From the NCBI RefSeq assembly GCF_029953635.1, contig NZ_CP124543.1, forward strand, positions 2,645,455 to 2,709,454: DNA of 64,000 nt. The letters are read 5' to 3'. This DNA comes from Halotia branconii CENA392. Its GTDB lineage: Bacteria > Cyanobacteriota > Cyanobacteriia > Cyanobacteriales > Nostocaceae. The notes under the pieces are model-generated. The model worked only from the letters and a program-made list of their open reading frames with translations, did not search any database and was not told the DNA's origin. Below, piece by piece: positions 1 through 9,498 of the stretch. Numbering within the stretch: position 1 is the stretch's first letter; every line of letters begins with the position of its first letter. A program made the translations under genes and the position numbers.

Positions 1-114
1 TGCTGGTTCTTCCTCAAAGAACCTAAAGGCTCATTTGCTGAACATCATGAGGGTGAAGAACCAGAATTGGCAATGGATTCAGCAGAAGCATTTCCTTTCA
101 TAACCGAAGAATAA
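1..114 (+). CDS. nrtP: C-terminal end of a nitrate/nitrite permease (NrtP-like, MFS), partial
   Basis: The window opens inside a reading frame that runs 37 codons to a TAA at 112-114. The tail is acidic (ends in FITEE) and begins with a hydrophobic stretch followed by KEPKGSF, which resembles the cytoplasmic end of cyanobacterial major-facilitator nitrate permeases of the NrtP type. In nitrate-assimilating filamentous cyanobacteria nrtP commonly sits directly upstream of narB, as here. The identification rests on the short tail and on context, so it is an inference; only the frame and stop are seen directly. Confidence 0.6.
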   Translation, partial: CWFFLKEPKGSFAEHHEGEEPELAMDSAEAFPFITEE

Positions 115-151
115 AAATAGAGGCAAGTTCAAGGGATTTTGCGGGGCTGCG

Positions 152-184
152 AGATCCCCGACTTCTTCAAGAAGTCGGGGATCT
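152..184. repeat. Perfect palindrome, dispersed element (copy 1)
   Basis: Two 16-base arms (AGATCCCCGACTTCTT and its reverse complement) flank one central base. It lies between the permease stop and narB. A second, slightly diverged copy with the same AGATCCCCGAC arms is at 23030-23062 after phoU, so this is a dispersed palindromic repeat. It could fold into a transcript hairpin and damp read-through, but there is no T-run typical of a dedicated terminator. Confidence 0.8.
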
Positions 185-264
185 GAACACCATAACTAAC
201 TAAACTAATTTACTGCATTAATAAAACCTGTTTATCGGCGTTTATCGGCGGTCTATTTTGATTT

Positions 265-2478
265 ATGACTGAATTTACCAAAACCCTTTGTCCATACTGC
301 GGTGTTGGCTGCGGTTTAGAGGTTTCACCTCCAGCACAACCTAACAAAGCTACCAATCGAGATAGCAAAGGAAATCCGATTTGGCGCGTGCGGGGGAACA
401 AAGCCCATCCATCCAGTCAGGGTATGGTTTGTGTCAAGGGTGCAACGATCGCAGAATCTTTAGATAAAAACAGATTACATTACCCAATGGTACGGGATTC
501 TTTAGATCAAGAGTTCCGGCGTGTTAGTTGGGATGAAGCCTTTGATTTGATCACTAAGCAAATTCAAACAGTGCGCTGTACCCAAGGGGCAGAAGCCTTA
601 TGTGTGTATGGCTCTGGTCAGTTTCAAACCGAAGACTATTACATTGCCCAAAAACTTTTCAAAGGCTGTCTAGGAACTAATAATTTTGATGCCAACTCGC
701 GTTTATGTATGTCTAGTGCTGTGGCTGGCTACATTCAAAGCTTTGGTTCTGATGGGCCGCCCTGCTGCTACGAAGATTTGGAGTTAACTGATTGTGCGTT
801 TTTAATTGGTACGAATACTGCTGAATGTCATCCTATAGTTTTCAATCGACTAGAGAAATACCACCGAAAAAACCGCAAAGTCAAAATGATTGTGGTCGAT
901 CCCCGTCGCACACCGACCGCCGAAGCCGCTGACCTACATTTAGCGATTCGTCCTGGTACTGATATCGACTTGTTAAATGGCATCGCCCATTTATTAATGC
1001 ACTGGGGTTACATTGATCCGCTGTTTATTGACGACTGTACTAGCAATTTTCCTGCTTATGCTGAGGTGATTCGCCACTATTCCCCAGAAGTAGTAGCTCG
1101 TCAATGTGAGATCAGCATTGAAGATTTAGAAACAGCAGCCCGCTATTGGGGGGAATCGCAACGGGTACTATCGCTGTGGTCAATGGGTGTAAATCAATCA
1201 TCAGAAGGTACAGCTAAAGTTAGGACTATCATTAATCTGCATTTGATGACAGGACAAGTTGGTAAACCAGGAGCCGGCCCTTTTTCTCTCACAGGTCAGC
1301 CGAACGCGATGGGAGGAAGAGAAGCCGGAGGTTTGGCACATTTATTACCCGGCTATCGGGTGGTGACAAATCCTCAGCACCGCGCCGAAATTGAGGATTT
1401 TTGGGGATTAGAGCGCGGTCAAATTTCTCCCAATCCGGGCTTAACTGCTTGGGATATGATTACTGGGTTAGAAACTGGCGATGTCGGGTTACTGTGGATT
1501 GCTGCTACTAATCCAGCTGTGAGTATGCCAGATTTAGAACGGACTAAAAAGGCGTTATTGCGATCGCCTTTTACGATCTACCAAGATGCTTATTATCCCA
1601 CAGAAACCTCAGCTTATGCTCATGTTCTGCTCCCTGCTGCTCAGTGGGGTGAAAAAACTGGCGTGATGACAAATTCCGAAAGGATGGTAACTTTGTGTCA
1701 AGCTTTCCGCCAACCGCCAAGAGAAGCCAAAGCAGATTGGGAAATTTTTGCAGAAGTGGGACGTAGGCTGGGCTTTACCAAAGAATTTGCCTTTGCTAAC
1801 TCGGCTGAGGTTTATGCCGAGTTTGTTCAATTAACAAGCGATCGCCCCTGTAACATGACGGGTATCAGTCATGAACTGTTACAATCTCAAGGTGCAACTC
1901 AATGGCCATGTCCCGAAGAGAGCAGCACTTCGGCTACGCTCAGTGACCAAAAAGCAGGGGGAGAAACAAAGCGTCTTTATACAGATTTACGTTTTCCCAC
2001 TTCTGACGGACGCGCTCGATTTGGAGCTTATTACTCGAAAGGATTAGCAGAACCACCTGATCCTAATTATCCTTTTGTATTAACTACTGGGCGACTTTAC
2101 GGACATTGGCACACTCAGACACGTACTGGCCGGATTGAAAAAATTCGCTCGATGCACCCAGAGCCATTTATCGAAATTCATTCCCGTGATGCTGCTAATT
2201 TAGGAATTATCGATAACCAATTAGTACAAGTGCGATCGCGTCGAGGTAATGCTAATTTTCCCGCAAAAGTGACGAAGGCGATCGCCCCTGGTACAGTATT
2301 TGTCCCTATGCACTGGGGGGCGCTGTGGGCAAAAGATGCCGAAGCCAACACCCTAACCCATCCCGAATCTTGCCCTGATTCTCTGCAACCAGAATTGAAA
2401 GCCTGTGCAGTACAACTGATTCCAGTGTCTGTAGAAGTTCCCATCAAAAATTATCAACTCCAGTTCTCGCAATGGTGA
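265..2478 (+). CDS. narB: Ferredoxin-dependent assimilatory nitrate reductase
   Basis: This 737-residue enzyme reduces nitrate to nitrite in the cytoplasm using reduced ferredoxin. The N-terminus carries the 4Fe-4S ligand pattern C9-x2-C12-x3-C16 and C56. C148, in NSRLCMSSA, is the likely molybdenum ligand of the bis-MGD cofactor, and the C-terminal region has the molydopterin dinucleotide-binding fold ([10 protein letters not shown] onward). There is no respiratory-type beta subunit nearby, which fits NarB. It follows a probable nitrate permease and precedes a nitrate-reductase-associated gene. Oddity: residues about 553-568 ([16 protein letters not shown]) are encoded by a fragment of a dispersed non-coding repeat (1921-1966) inserted in frame. 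The ATG at 265 directly precedes the first cysteine motif. Confidence 0.96.
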   Translation: MTEFTKTLCPYCGVGCGLEVSPPAQPNKATNRDSKGNPIWRVRGNKAHPSSQGMVCVKGATIAESLDKNRLHYPMVRDSLDQEFRRVSWDEAFDLITKQIQTVRCTQGAEALCVYGSGQFQTEDYYIAQKLFKGCLGTNNFDANSRLCMSSAVAGYIQSFGSDGPPCCYEDLELTDCAFLIGTNTAECHPIVFNRLEKYHRKNRKVKMIVVDPRRTPTAEAADLHLAIRPGTDIDLLNGIAHLLMHWGYIDPLFIDDCTSNFPAYAEVIRHYSPEVVARQCEISIEDLETAARYWGESQRVLSLWSMGVNQSSEGTAKVRTIINLHLMTGQVGKPGAGPFSLTGQPNAMGGREAGGLAHLLPGYRVVTNPQHRAEIEDFWGLERGQISPNPGLTAWDMITGLETGDVGLLWIAATNPAVSMPDLERTKKALLRSPFTIYQDAYYPTETSAYAHVLLPAAQWGEKTGVMTNSERMVTLCQAFRQPPREAKADWEIFAEVGRRLGFTKEFAFANSAEVYAEFVQLTSDRPCNMTGISHELLQSQGATQWPCPEESSTSATLSDQKAGGETKRLYTDLRFPTSDGRARFGAYYSKGLAEPPDPNYPFVLTTGRLYGHWHTQTRTGRIEKIRSMHPEPFIEIHSRDAANLGIIDNQLVQVRSRRGNANFPAKVTKAIAPGTVFVPMHWGALWAKDAEANTLTHPESCPDSLQPELKACAVQLIPVSVEVPIKNYQLQFSQW
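1921..1966. repeat. Dispersed-repeat fragment inserted in frame in narB
   Basis: The stretch with AGCACTTCGGCTACGC, then CTCAGTGACCA and GCAGGGGGAGAAA matches, in the same order, pieces of the intergenic repeat at 23232-23346 and relatives at 40966, 58295 and 58917. It stays in the narB frame and is translated into a low-complexity Ser/Thr/Gly segment. Confidence 0.75.
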
Positions 2479-2534
2479 TCTGCTTGTTATATCCTTAAAC
2501 AAGAAATTGGTAATTAAATTAATAGCCGATAGTC

Positions 2535-2569
2535 AATGGTGATGATTAGATTTTTCAATCATCACCATT
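2535..2569. terminator. 13-bp hairpin downstream of narB
   Basis: AATGGTGATGATT and its exact reverse complement flank a 9-base T-rich loop, 57 bases after the narB stop. No long T-run follows, so it may be a transcript-end stabiliser or weak terminator rather than a classical intrinsic terminator. Confidence 0.5.
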
Positions 2570-2641
2570 AATTATTGGTAGTTACTTATTATATCTGTTT
2601 CATTACTAATTTCTTGTTTCGTTAAAACCAGGGTACATTAG

Positions 2642-3097
2642 ATGAGAAAATTAATTAAAACAATCTTAGGAGCTACCAAAGATGAAAACTTTATGCACGC
2701 TATTGAAAATGTTGAAGTCATAGTTTCTAAGGTTTTATCAATTTTGATGGTTTTGGTAATTATAGTTGCAATTGGAGATTTAGCTGTTTTTTTAATTAGA
2801 GAATTATTTGATACGCCCTATGGTAAATTCAACAAAACTTTATTTCAGATATTTGGTTTATTTTTAAATATTCTAATTGCTTTAGAGATTTTAGAAAATA
2901 TTACAGCCTATTTGCGAAAACACGTTTTTCAAGTTGAGTTAGTTATTGTTACTTCTTTAATTGCCGTAGCTCGAAAAATTATTATTCTTGACTTAGAAAA
3001 AGTTACTGGCATAGATATAATTGGATTAGGCATTGCCATTTTGGCTTTATCAATTAGTTATTTAATAATTCGTAGTAATTCAGGACATGCACGCTAA
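2642..3097 (+). CDS. PsiE-like (phosphate-starvation-inducible E family) membrane protein
   Basis: The 151-residue product is very hydrophobic, with about four predicted membrane segments (roughly residues 30-50, 67-88, 98-115, 124-143). The layout and motifs (IGDLAVFLIRELF, ALEILENITAYL, then an HxxxVELVIVTSLIAVARK segment) match the PsiE family, whose biochemical role is unknown. It sits between narB and the nitrate-reductase-associated gene on the same strand, 163 bases after narB and 48 bases before the next gene. Cotranscription is possible but not shown. Its base composition is more AT-rich than narB. No strong Shine-Dalgarno is visible; the ATG at 2642 is the first in frame. Confidence 0.75.
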   Translation: MRKLIKTILGATKDENFMHAIENVEVIVSKVLSILMVLVIIVAIGDLAVFLIRELFDTPYGKFNKTLFQIFGLFLNILIALEILENITAYLRKHVFQVELVIVTSLIAVARKIIILDLEKVTGIDIIGLGIAILALSISYLIIRSNSGHAR

Positions 3098-3145
3098 TCT
3101 CTAAATTCACGTATAAATATACGAATATAATTTTGAATAAAAAGT

Positions 3146-3598
3146 ATGACAAACTTTTTTAAATTTGAAGCAGATTTTGTCAATTCTCTGCGTTGTATAC
3201 CTATGCACGTCCGCTATAAACTTGATACCTGCGGCATTAAACTAAAATTGTCTGACTGGAATCAAATGACTCAGGCTGAACACGAAACTTTAGTTGAATT
3301 ACCTTGCACTACAGAAGTAGAAGTTAAACTTTACCAAGAATATCTTCAACAGCTAATTTTAGAACGCACAGGCACACCAGCTTCAAAGTTACCTATTGAA
3401 TATTATCCTGCATGGATGAACTCTAGCACTATACCAGTAAGTCTTCAAAAAAAAGCCCAAGAAATAGGTGTTAACCTGACACTGCAACAATGGCAAGCTT
3501 TAAATCCCTTACAGCGTTTTGCTCTGATTAAACTCAGCCGTCCTGGACATGAAAATAAAAACTTTCCTTTAGCCCTAGCAGAATTTCATCTACTTTAA
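3146..3598 (+). CDS. Nitrate reductase associated protein
   Basis: A 150-residue soluble protein beginning MTNFFKFEADFVNSL, followed by a conserved RCIPMHVRYKLD segment and two similar halves: GIKLKLSDWNQMTQAEHE near residue 30 and GVNLTLQQWQALNPLQRF near residue 108. This is the pattern of the cyanobacterial nitrate-reductase-associated family, named for its usual position beside narB; the molecular role is not established. Position two genes after narB supports the assignment. No transmembrane segment or signal peptide is seen. The internal duplication suggests two copies of a small helical module. Confidence 0.85.
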   Translation: MTNFFKFEADFVNSLRCIPMHVRYKLDTCGIKLKLSDWNQMTQAEHETLVELPCTTEVEVKLYQEYLQQLILERTGTPASKLPIEYYPAWMNSSTIPVSLQKKAQEIGVNLTLQQWQALNPLQRFALIKLSRPGHENKNFPLALAEFHLL

Positions 3599-3936
3599 CG
3601 CGAGTTCGACGGGACTAAAAAACCATAGAGAGTGCATCCAATTTGAGAGTTAAAATGCCTTCTGAGACTGTATTACTGTAGAATCATCACTTTTTAGATT
3701 GCTTTTAATTTGCAAACAGTAGTTTGATGTTGCCACTAAGTAAAACATAATTTGTACGAACAGTAAAAAGTAGTGGATTTTTCTATCCCAACCTTTTGGT
3801 GAATTTTGATTTTTCATTATCACTCTTGATAAGATTTACTTTCTTTAATTCTATAAAGCCGCGTTTAAAAATTCAGTATATGAGAAGTAAATCTGCACAA
3901 ATATAATAGATATAGTGCAGCCTTAGTTAAAAAACA
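3599..3936. other. Gene-free spacer
   Basis: AT-rich spacer between converging genes. It begins with GAGTTCGACGGGACTAAAA, a phrase that recurs in diverged form at about 36525. No other supported feature is seen. Confidence 0.6.
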
Positions 3937-4611
3937 TCAATCAGATAAGAGCGCATTTATAATTCGCTCAATATCATTGAGAGAGTTAATTAAGTGCAAG
4001 TGAATAGCTTCAGTTAATTTAGACTGGTTTTGCTCAAGGATAGCTTTAAATATATTCAAGTGGATTGGATTTTGTCCAAGTGATATGTTGAAATTAAGTT
4101 GGGGAATCCAAATTTTGAAAAATTCTATATAATCTTGTCTATATCGTTCGACTAAAATTCTTATAGTTTCGTCAGGATGGGCATTCATGATGCGCGTATG
4201 AAGATACTCATCCAAAAGGAGCATTAGCACATTATCCTTTTGATGTGATGCCATTTTATAAAGATAGAAGACCTCTTGAAAACTATCTAAATCTTTTTGA
4301 TTAATAACATTTAAAAAATATTTGCTTGCGGATTTTTCATGCTGAAATCTAATTTTCAATCGCTGTGAAAATTGTCCAATAGAATATTGTGGAAAGTATT
4401 CAAGTATAGGGTTAGATAAAACTTTAGCAAACTCAACTCTCAGAGAGGGATTAGGGGCGATTTTTCCGGTTTCAATATCTACTATTGTTCTCCGACATGA
4501 AAAACACGCTTCAGCTAATTTCTCTTGTGAGCAATGTTTTAAATTCCGCACATTTTTTAATATGCGTCCATAAGCTTTCTTTGTTAACCTATCATTTGGT
4601 AAACCATCCAT
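3937..4611 (-). CDS. XRE-family transcriptional regulator with an FCD-like C-terminal domain
   Basis: Residues 14-66 form a clear Cro/cI-type helix-turn-helix (RILKNVRNLKHCSQEKLAEA, with DIETGK turn). Residues about 108-212 are helical and resemble the ligand-binding FCD domain usually attached to GntR-type winged helices: a DSFQEVFYLYKMAS helix, then H184 in NPIHLNIFKAI and H206 in EAIHLHL, spaced 22 residues apart as FCD metal-ligand histidines are. XRE-FCD pairing would be unusual. Base composition is AT-rich and it stands alone, so its targets are unknown; the nitrate genes are one convergent neighbour. DNA-binding role is secure, the FCD assignment is inference. Confidence 0.7.
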   Translation of the reverse strand: MDGLPNDRLTKKAYGRILKNVRNLKHCSQEKLAEACFSCRRTIVDIETGKIAPNPSLRVEFAKVLSNPILEYFPQYSIGQFSQRLKIRFQHEKSASKYFLNVINQKDLDSFQEVFYLYKMASHQKDNVLMLLLDEYLHTRIMNAHPDETIRILVERYRQDYIEFFKIWIPQLNFNISLGQNPIHLNIFKAILEQNQSKLTEAIHLHLINSLNDIERIINALLSD

Positions 4612-5299
4612 AGCTATTATTGTTCGTTTATAAGCCAGATTGTTCTTTAATGTATCAAATGCAAAAGAGTAGATGGGCTAAGTGAGCAGTTTTTCTGCAC
4701 ATTTAAGATACCAGCAAGAACGAAGACATTGTTAACTTTTGTTTCAGTAATTGAATGCGACAACAGCATATCTTATATTTCCTGATGCCACTGTAAACGG
4801 GTAACTATTCTGGAGTTGTCAGTGGACGATAAAATTAGGCAAGCCTAGTTGGTTAAATGTGCGCTTGAACACCGCAGGAGCGATCGCTTGCGAGGTAATC
4901 TAAAACTGAATACTTTTTGCTTGATTACAAAAATGGCAAAATAACTTTAATCTATTAGCAATTTTATATTGTTTAAATGACATTAAATAATGTGGCAAAA
5001 ACTACTAAATATTTAATCAATTGCGATGCATTTAATTTGCAGTAAAATGTCAATAGCGCGTTGTTGAGGTAATCTAAATTAACATATTTGATAAATTAGA
5101 CACAAAAAAGACTCTCCATAGCCAGAATACTTACCAAAATTAGGTTAAACAATTTTAAATTTTGAATCAGTGAAATTTGAATTTCTTTACCAAGAGTAAA
5201 GCTATAGTGTATTTAGCAATTCTGCTCTTGGTGTGGCTAAGGTCAAGTCCTACTGCCAAAAGTATCTTATGAATTAGTTTGGGAAGACACTCTAACTCG
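4612..5299. other. Gene-free divergent spacer
   Basis: About 690 bases between the divergent starts of the XRE regulator and the FHA-PrsW gene. It contains one HIP1 octamer (about 4881) and otherwise AT-rich sequence; promoters of both genes should lie here but no confident boxes could be assigned. Confidence 0.5.
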
Positions 5300-6679
5300 A
5301 TGATAGGCAAAAACGCAAGACATAACGCATTTCTGCGGCTGGTGTCTGGTAACGGAGTAGCTTTGGGAACGGAATCTCGCTACTCGCTATTTACCAGTAA
5401 AGAGGTAGTAATTGGACGCGACCCCAGTTGCCAAGTTGTCTTAGATGCCATGACGTATCGGATGGTATCTCGTCGTCATGCCGTGGTTCGTCCTCTTTCT
5501 TCATCTCCAGATAGCAAATTTAGCTGGCTACTTTGTGATTTAAATAGCGCTAATGGCACTTATTTAAATGGGCAACGCTTGTATGGATGTCAGGAATTAC
5601 ACGCAGGCGATCGCATTTCTTTAGGTGCTGATGGGCCACAATTTATTTTTGAACATGAATCTATCTCTCAAGCTACTGTATTAAGCAACCAAAGCGCAGC
5701 CTTGCCTTCAGCAAGAAACTATCAAAACCACACCTATTTAAAGCCTCCAGATTCGGTCAGCTTCACTCAACTATTTCCAATTATTTCCACTGGCAAAGAT
5801 TTAACTCGCAAAGCTTACCTTGTACCAGGAATGCTGACTGTAGTATTTGTGGTGCTGATGTTTGCTACTGTAGGTCGCCCCCAAGCTAATCAAATAATTG
5901 TAGCGATTTACATAGCATTTGCTGCCTACTATTTTGTTTATCAACTTTGCGGTAAACAAAAACCTTGGTGGGTGCTAATAGGTGCAGCCTTGGGTACAGC
6001 AATGATTTTGCTCAGTCCTGTATTAGATCTATTTATCTTTGTATTTCGTAGTGTTTTGCCTGGTAGCTTACCCTCATCTAACGAATCTATCACCTTCACA
6101 GAACTGCTGGTGCGAATGTTTTTTGGGGCTGGGTTGATGGAAGAATTACTCAAGGCTTTGCCTATAATTGGGGCATATTTCATCGGCAATAGCTTACCCT
6201 CTCCTTGGCGAGAACGCATCGGTGTTTGGGAGCCTTTAGATGGCATTCTCTTAGGAACAGCTTCGGCTGTAGGCTTCACTTTATTGGAAACGTTGGGACA
6301 ATATGTACCAGAGATAACTAACAATGTTGCTCAACAAGTAGGCGTGGGGGCTGTTGGTCAACTGGTAGGTTTGCAACTGCTAATACCACGTATTCTCGGT
6401 TCCGTGGCAGGACACATGGCTTACAGCGGCTATTTGGGGTATTTTATTGGGTTAGCTGTTCTTAAGCCCCGGCGGAGTTGGCAAATTCTCGCCGTTGGCT
6501 ATCTCAGTGCTGCTGCCCTCCACGCTTTATGGAACGCTACAGGATCTATCAATGCTTTACTATTGGTGGTAGTTGGAGTGTTATCTTATGCCTTTTTGAT
6601 GGCAGCAATTCTCAAAGCACGGGCATTGTCACCAACGCGATCGCAAAATTTCGCTACCCGCTTCCTTGGCCCTAAATAG
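5300..6679 (+). CDS. FHA-domain PrsW-type intramembrane protease
   Basis: An N-terminal FHA domain (about residues 26-118: VVIGRDPSC, SRRHAVV, NSANGTYLNG) binds phosphothreonine. After a linker come about eight membrane segments with the PrsW/CPBP-type protease signature: EELLK at 281-285, a second glutamate in FTLLETLG (330) and histidines 372 (AGHMAYS) and 408 (ALHALWN). PrsW of Bacillus cleaves an anti-sigma factor in the membrane; here the substrate is unknown. The FHA fusion suggests recruitment by a phosphorylated partner. A TTG at 5279 would add seven residues; the ATG at 5300 is preferred. The gene converges on a minus-strand run encoding another FHA protein and a PP2C phosphatase. 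Confidence 0.85.
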   Translation: MIGKNARHNAFLRLVSGNGVALGTESRYSLFTSKEVVIGRDPSCQVVLDAMTYRMVSRRHAVVRPLSSSPDSKFSWLLCDLNSANGTYLNGQRLYGCQELHAGDRISLGADGPQFIFEHESISQATVLSNQSAALPSARNYQNHTYLKPPDSVSFTQLFPIISTGKDLTRKAYLVPGMLTVVFVVLMFATVGRPQANQIIVAIYIAFAAYYFVYQLCGKQKPWWVLIGAALGTAMILLSPVLDLFIFVFRSVLPGSLPSSNESITFTELLVRMFFGAGLMEELLKALPIIGAYFIGNSLPSPWRERIGVWEPLDGILLGTASAVGFTLLETLGQYVPEITNNVAQQVGVGAVGQLVGLQLLIPRILGSVAGHMAYSGYLGYFIGLAVLKPRRSWQILAVGYLSAAALHALWNATGSINALLLVVVGVLSYAFLMAAILKARALSPTRSQNFATRFLGPK

Positions 6680-6989
6680 GTGAAAATGAGAAAACTAAAA
6701 TCTGCATAAACTTTTTTAGAGTTCTCTAAAGTTGAGAAAACCTTTTGTTGAAATAGCCAGTTGCTTCTACCCAACTATATCAGTCTTAGCGAAACTAACA
6801 TTCTCTTTTATGTCTTAAGATAGATGGCGCTAGTTTCGCGATCAATCTATGGTTAGATTATTATAGGGTGTCTTTACCTAAAAATAATAAATTTGCAGAA
6901 CTCACAATACAAGTACTACTGCAAGCAAAACTAATTGCCACTGAAATTTAACTAAATTAAAAAGAGACGACACAGATAAAAAATAAAAG
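6680..6989. other. Convergent gene-free spacer
   Basis: AT-rich spacer of 310 bases between the 3' ends of the FHA-PrsW gene and the minus-strand unknown gene. Nothing beyond AT-rich sequence is supported. Confidence 0.5.
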
Positions 6990-7640
6990 TTAGACTTCGG
7001 GCTGCAAGTTATCTAATTGTTTTAAAACGTAGTAAGCGATCGCAATACTAATCTTGGCTTGCTCGATTTCTGATAAATTTGTCCAGTCTCGATTTTCAAT
7101 ATTACTAATAATAGATTTGAGGTTTTGCGGTTCACTGCTACGCATACTATATGCAAAAGGGCGAGCTAAAACAAACAAATCCTCAGATTCCCATGTAGGC
7201 ATGACAGCTTGAACGCACTGCACTAATTGCTCACCTATAGATTGTTGAGATGCAAAAATGTCAGTGGCTTTCTGGGCGATCGCATTCAACCAACCTTGAG
7301 GTACATTTGCAACAAAAGCTGTCTGTAAAGATTCTTGAAGACTGTCTATACCTGCACAACCTGTATTACACTTGTAATGTGAAGAAGTTTCAACTTCCGA
7401 CCAAAGTGTATCCAGTTGCTCATAAAAATTTTGCGATTGTGTAGTTAGTTCTTCATCAAGTAAGTCTTGCATTCCCAACTGCTGTTCTAGTTCAGCAAAA
7501 TATTCTTCAGATTCATCATCAGCAGGATTCCAAGGATAAGTAGCATCTTCTGGTTCTAGTAACGCTTCTAACAGTTCTAATTCCACCAAAGATGGGAAAG
7601 AATAGAAAGTGTTGTCGGAATTGTTGATTTTATTAATCAT
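6990..7640 (-). CDS. Unknown acidic protein downstream of the CHAT-FHA gene
   Basis: I do not recognise this 216-residue protein. The N-terminal 85 residues are very acidic (runs such as DDESEEYFAELEQQ), then there is a small Cys motif (KCNTGC) and a helical C-terminal half ending near Pro-Glu-Val. No signal peptide or membrane segment is visible. The ATG at 7640 has a good ribosome binding site (AGGAG, about 8 bases upstream). It lies 177 bases after the CHAT-FHA gene on the same strand, so it may be cotranscribed and could be a substrate or partner of that caspase-like protein; this is inference from position only. Confidence 0.7.
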   Translation of the reverse strand: MINKINNSDNTFYSFPSLVELELLEALLEPEDATYPWNPADDESEEYFAELEQQLGMQDLLDEELTTQSQNFYEQLDTLWSEVETSSHYKCNTGCAGIDSLQESLQTAFVANVPQGWLNAIAQKATDIFASQQSIGEQLVQCVQAVMPTWESEDLFVLARPFAYSMRSSEPQNLKSIISNIENRDWTNLSEIEQAKISIAIAYYVLKQLDNLQPEV

Positions 7641-7817
7641 TTGTTGTCTCCTAGTAAATTAGTTAACGTTATTGACAGCTACACCTGTCGTAATTAAGTT
7701 TCCGTAAAAAAGTCGATTTTTGATAACGAGAAAAATAAGTCTTTTAGGCTCGTGCTGATGTAAGTAATTTAACGGACATAATTTTTCCTTACCTATTTGT
7801 TCATTCAATACTTTAGC

Positions 7818-9398
7818 CTAGGAATCTTCAATAATAAATTCCCAAGTTTCACCTCTAGAACTTCCAAACTTTAATTGCATTCCTGACTCTAAGGGAACTT
7901 CCTCACGAAGGATTTGTTGCCAACCATTAAGGCCTAAACACCAAGTTGTGCCGTAAGTAGAAAAATCTTGTAGATAATAAGTTCGCACCGGAGTAGCGCC
8001 TGTGAGGGTATTCCGGCATAAAATTTCGGCATGACGCTTAGAAACTGAAGGTTCGGGGATGACAATATCATTATCTTTCGTGCGGCCGATGCGGGTGACA
8101 CCAGAGCGCAAAAACCAGATTTTGCCTCCCGGTAAAAGCGATCGCAAACAAGCTCTAGTAACCGGAGAATTAAGATTGGGGATAGCAGTATCAGGTAGTT
8201 CGGTAATACCTTCATCAAAGCTTTTAATGAGTTCACCATCAAAATCAGGATGCAGGTAAAGAACAGGTAAAGTCCAAGCAGGTTGATTGAACTTATATAT
8301 TGTTAACAGTTCTTGCCTAGCTTCCGCCACTGCTTCATCAATGGGTTTACGCGATCGCAAAGCTTTGGCAAACACTTGAATAAAACTATGGCTTTCGTGA
8401 TCGGCAATTTCATCACGCATTCCTAAAACAGCAGGCACACCATGACGGATTAAGACTTCTGCTAAACTACTGGCAAGAATCGCTTGGTGATTAATCGCGG
8501 CTGGTTGCGCTCCCCAACAAGCATTGAAAACTGCCAGTTTCAAACCACTGCGAATTAATACTTGTGCTAATTCTATGCCATTCAAGGTCATGCTAGGACG
8601 CAAAAATAATAAGCCGCCATCTGGGTTTGGTAAACCGTGACCAGCATAAAAAAAGACGTTGTATGCCTTAGTTTCGAGTTCCTGAATCAATTCTTGTGGG
8701 GTTGGTTGCAGCAGCGTTTTCACTGTACAAGGTGCATATACTTGATAATTGTTACCCACAGAATTGTTATTTAAGAGAGTTTGTTCTAAGATGGCTGCTT
8801 CTTGTGTTAACTGCAAATTCTCATCATGTCCTAAAACCAGCAAGATGTTTAAAGCCTGATCGGTTCGCAAATACGGCAGGGGTTCAACTTCGCTTGTGGT
8901 ACGGCTAAATAGCAAATCTTGTGAGAGAGACATGGCCGACTTACCAGGCTCTCTTTGCATAATTTCCCAAGGTAAGGCAATCAGATCTGGGTCACGAATT
9001 TCTAGGCGAAAACGCAAACGCGTATGCTGACCCATAGCCATACCACGACTGCGTTCTAAACTACCCAGAATTGGCCCATCAAATACCCAACGCCATAAAT
9101 TCATTCCCATGTATTGCATGAGACGACTACTGTAACCAGAGCCTTGTCCTAGAGGAAGTGAAACCAAATTGATCGGCAGTGGATTTCCTGGCTGTTGAGT
9201 TGAGCTTCTAGAAATATCTAAGCCACTATGACCAGTAAACATCTGTTGCCATTCTTGCCAAACTTGGGTGAGTTCAACAGGCCATACACAGTCATGCAAA
9301 ACATAACCACTGGGATAGGGAGCTTTAACCACCCAAATAGCGAAGTTATCTGTGCCAGTGTTGATCAGACGGGCGATCGCCAGGTTCAGGGATGGCAT
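7818..9398 (-). CDS. CHAT-domain (caspase-like) protein with C-terminal FHA domain
   Basis: The 526-residue product has a CHAT peptidase domain with the catalytic pair His254 (FFYAGHG) and Cys294 (VFNACWG), preceded by an LPWEIM segment typical of the family. Residues about 425-525 are an FHA domain (TRIGRTKDND, SVSKRHAEIL), although the usual S-x-NGT loop reads STYGTTW, with Asn missing. CHAT proteins are cysteine peptidases related to separase and caspases; substrates vary. No membrane segment is seen, so it should be cytoplasmic. It follows the PP2C gene by 100 bases on the same strand, linking a phosphothreonine reader to a phosphatase. Confidence 0.9.
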   Translation of the reverse strand: MPSLNLAIARLINTGTDNFAIWVVKAPYPSGYVLHDCVWPVELTQVWQEWQQMFTGHSGLDISRSSTQQPGNPLPINLVSLPLGQGSGYSSRLMQYMGMNLWRWVFDGPILGSLERSRGMAMGQHTRLRFRLEIRDPDLIALPWEIMQREPGKSAMSLSQDLLFSRTTSEVEPLPYLRTDQALNILLVLGHDENLQLTQEAAILEQTLLNNNSVGNNYQVYAPCTVKTLLQPTPQELIQELETKAYNVFFYAGHGLPNPDGGLLFLRPSMTLNGIELAQVLIRSGLKLAVFNACWGAQPAAINHQAILASSLAEVLIRHGVPAVLGMRDEIADHESHSFIQVFAKALRSRKPIDEAVAEARQELLTIYKFNQPAWTLPVLYLHPDFDGELIKSFDEGITELPDTAIPNLNSPVTRACLRSLLPGGKIWFLRSGVTRIGRTKDNDIVIPEPSVSKRHAEILCRNTLTGATPVRTYYLQDFSTYGTTWCLGLNGWQQILREEVPLESGMQLKFGSSRGETWEFIIEDS

Positions 9399-9498
9399 GG
9401 ATTCATGAAACTAAGAGGTAAAAACAAATAATTGACAATAATAATTTTCCCCTAGGAAAACTTATACCTTGTGTGTATTATTTCAGGTTTTTACCAGT

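Noticed and set aside
231..250. Direct repeat TTTATCGGCG twice just upstream of narB as an operator
   Set aside because: Only two decamers with no symmetry; it does not match an NtcA site (GTA-N8-TAC) and is too short to call.
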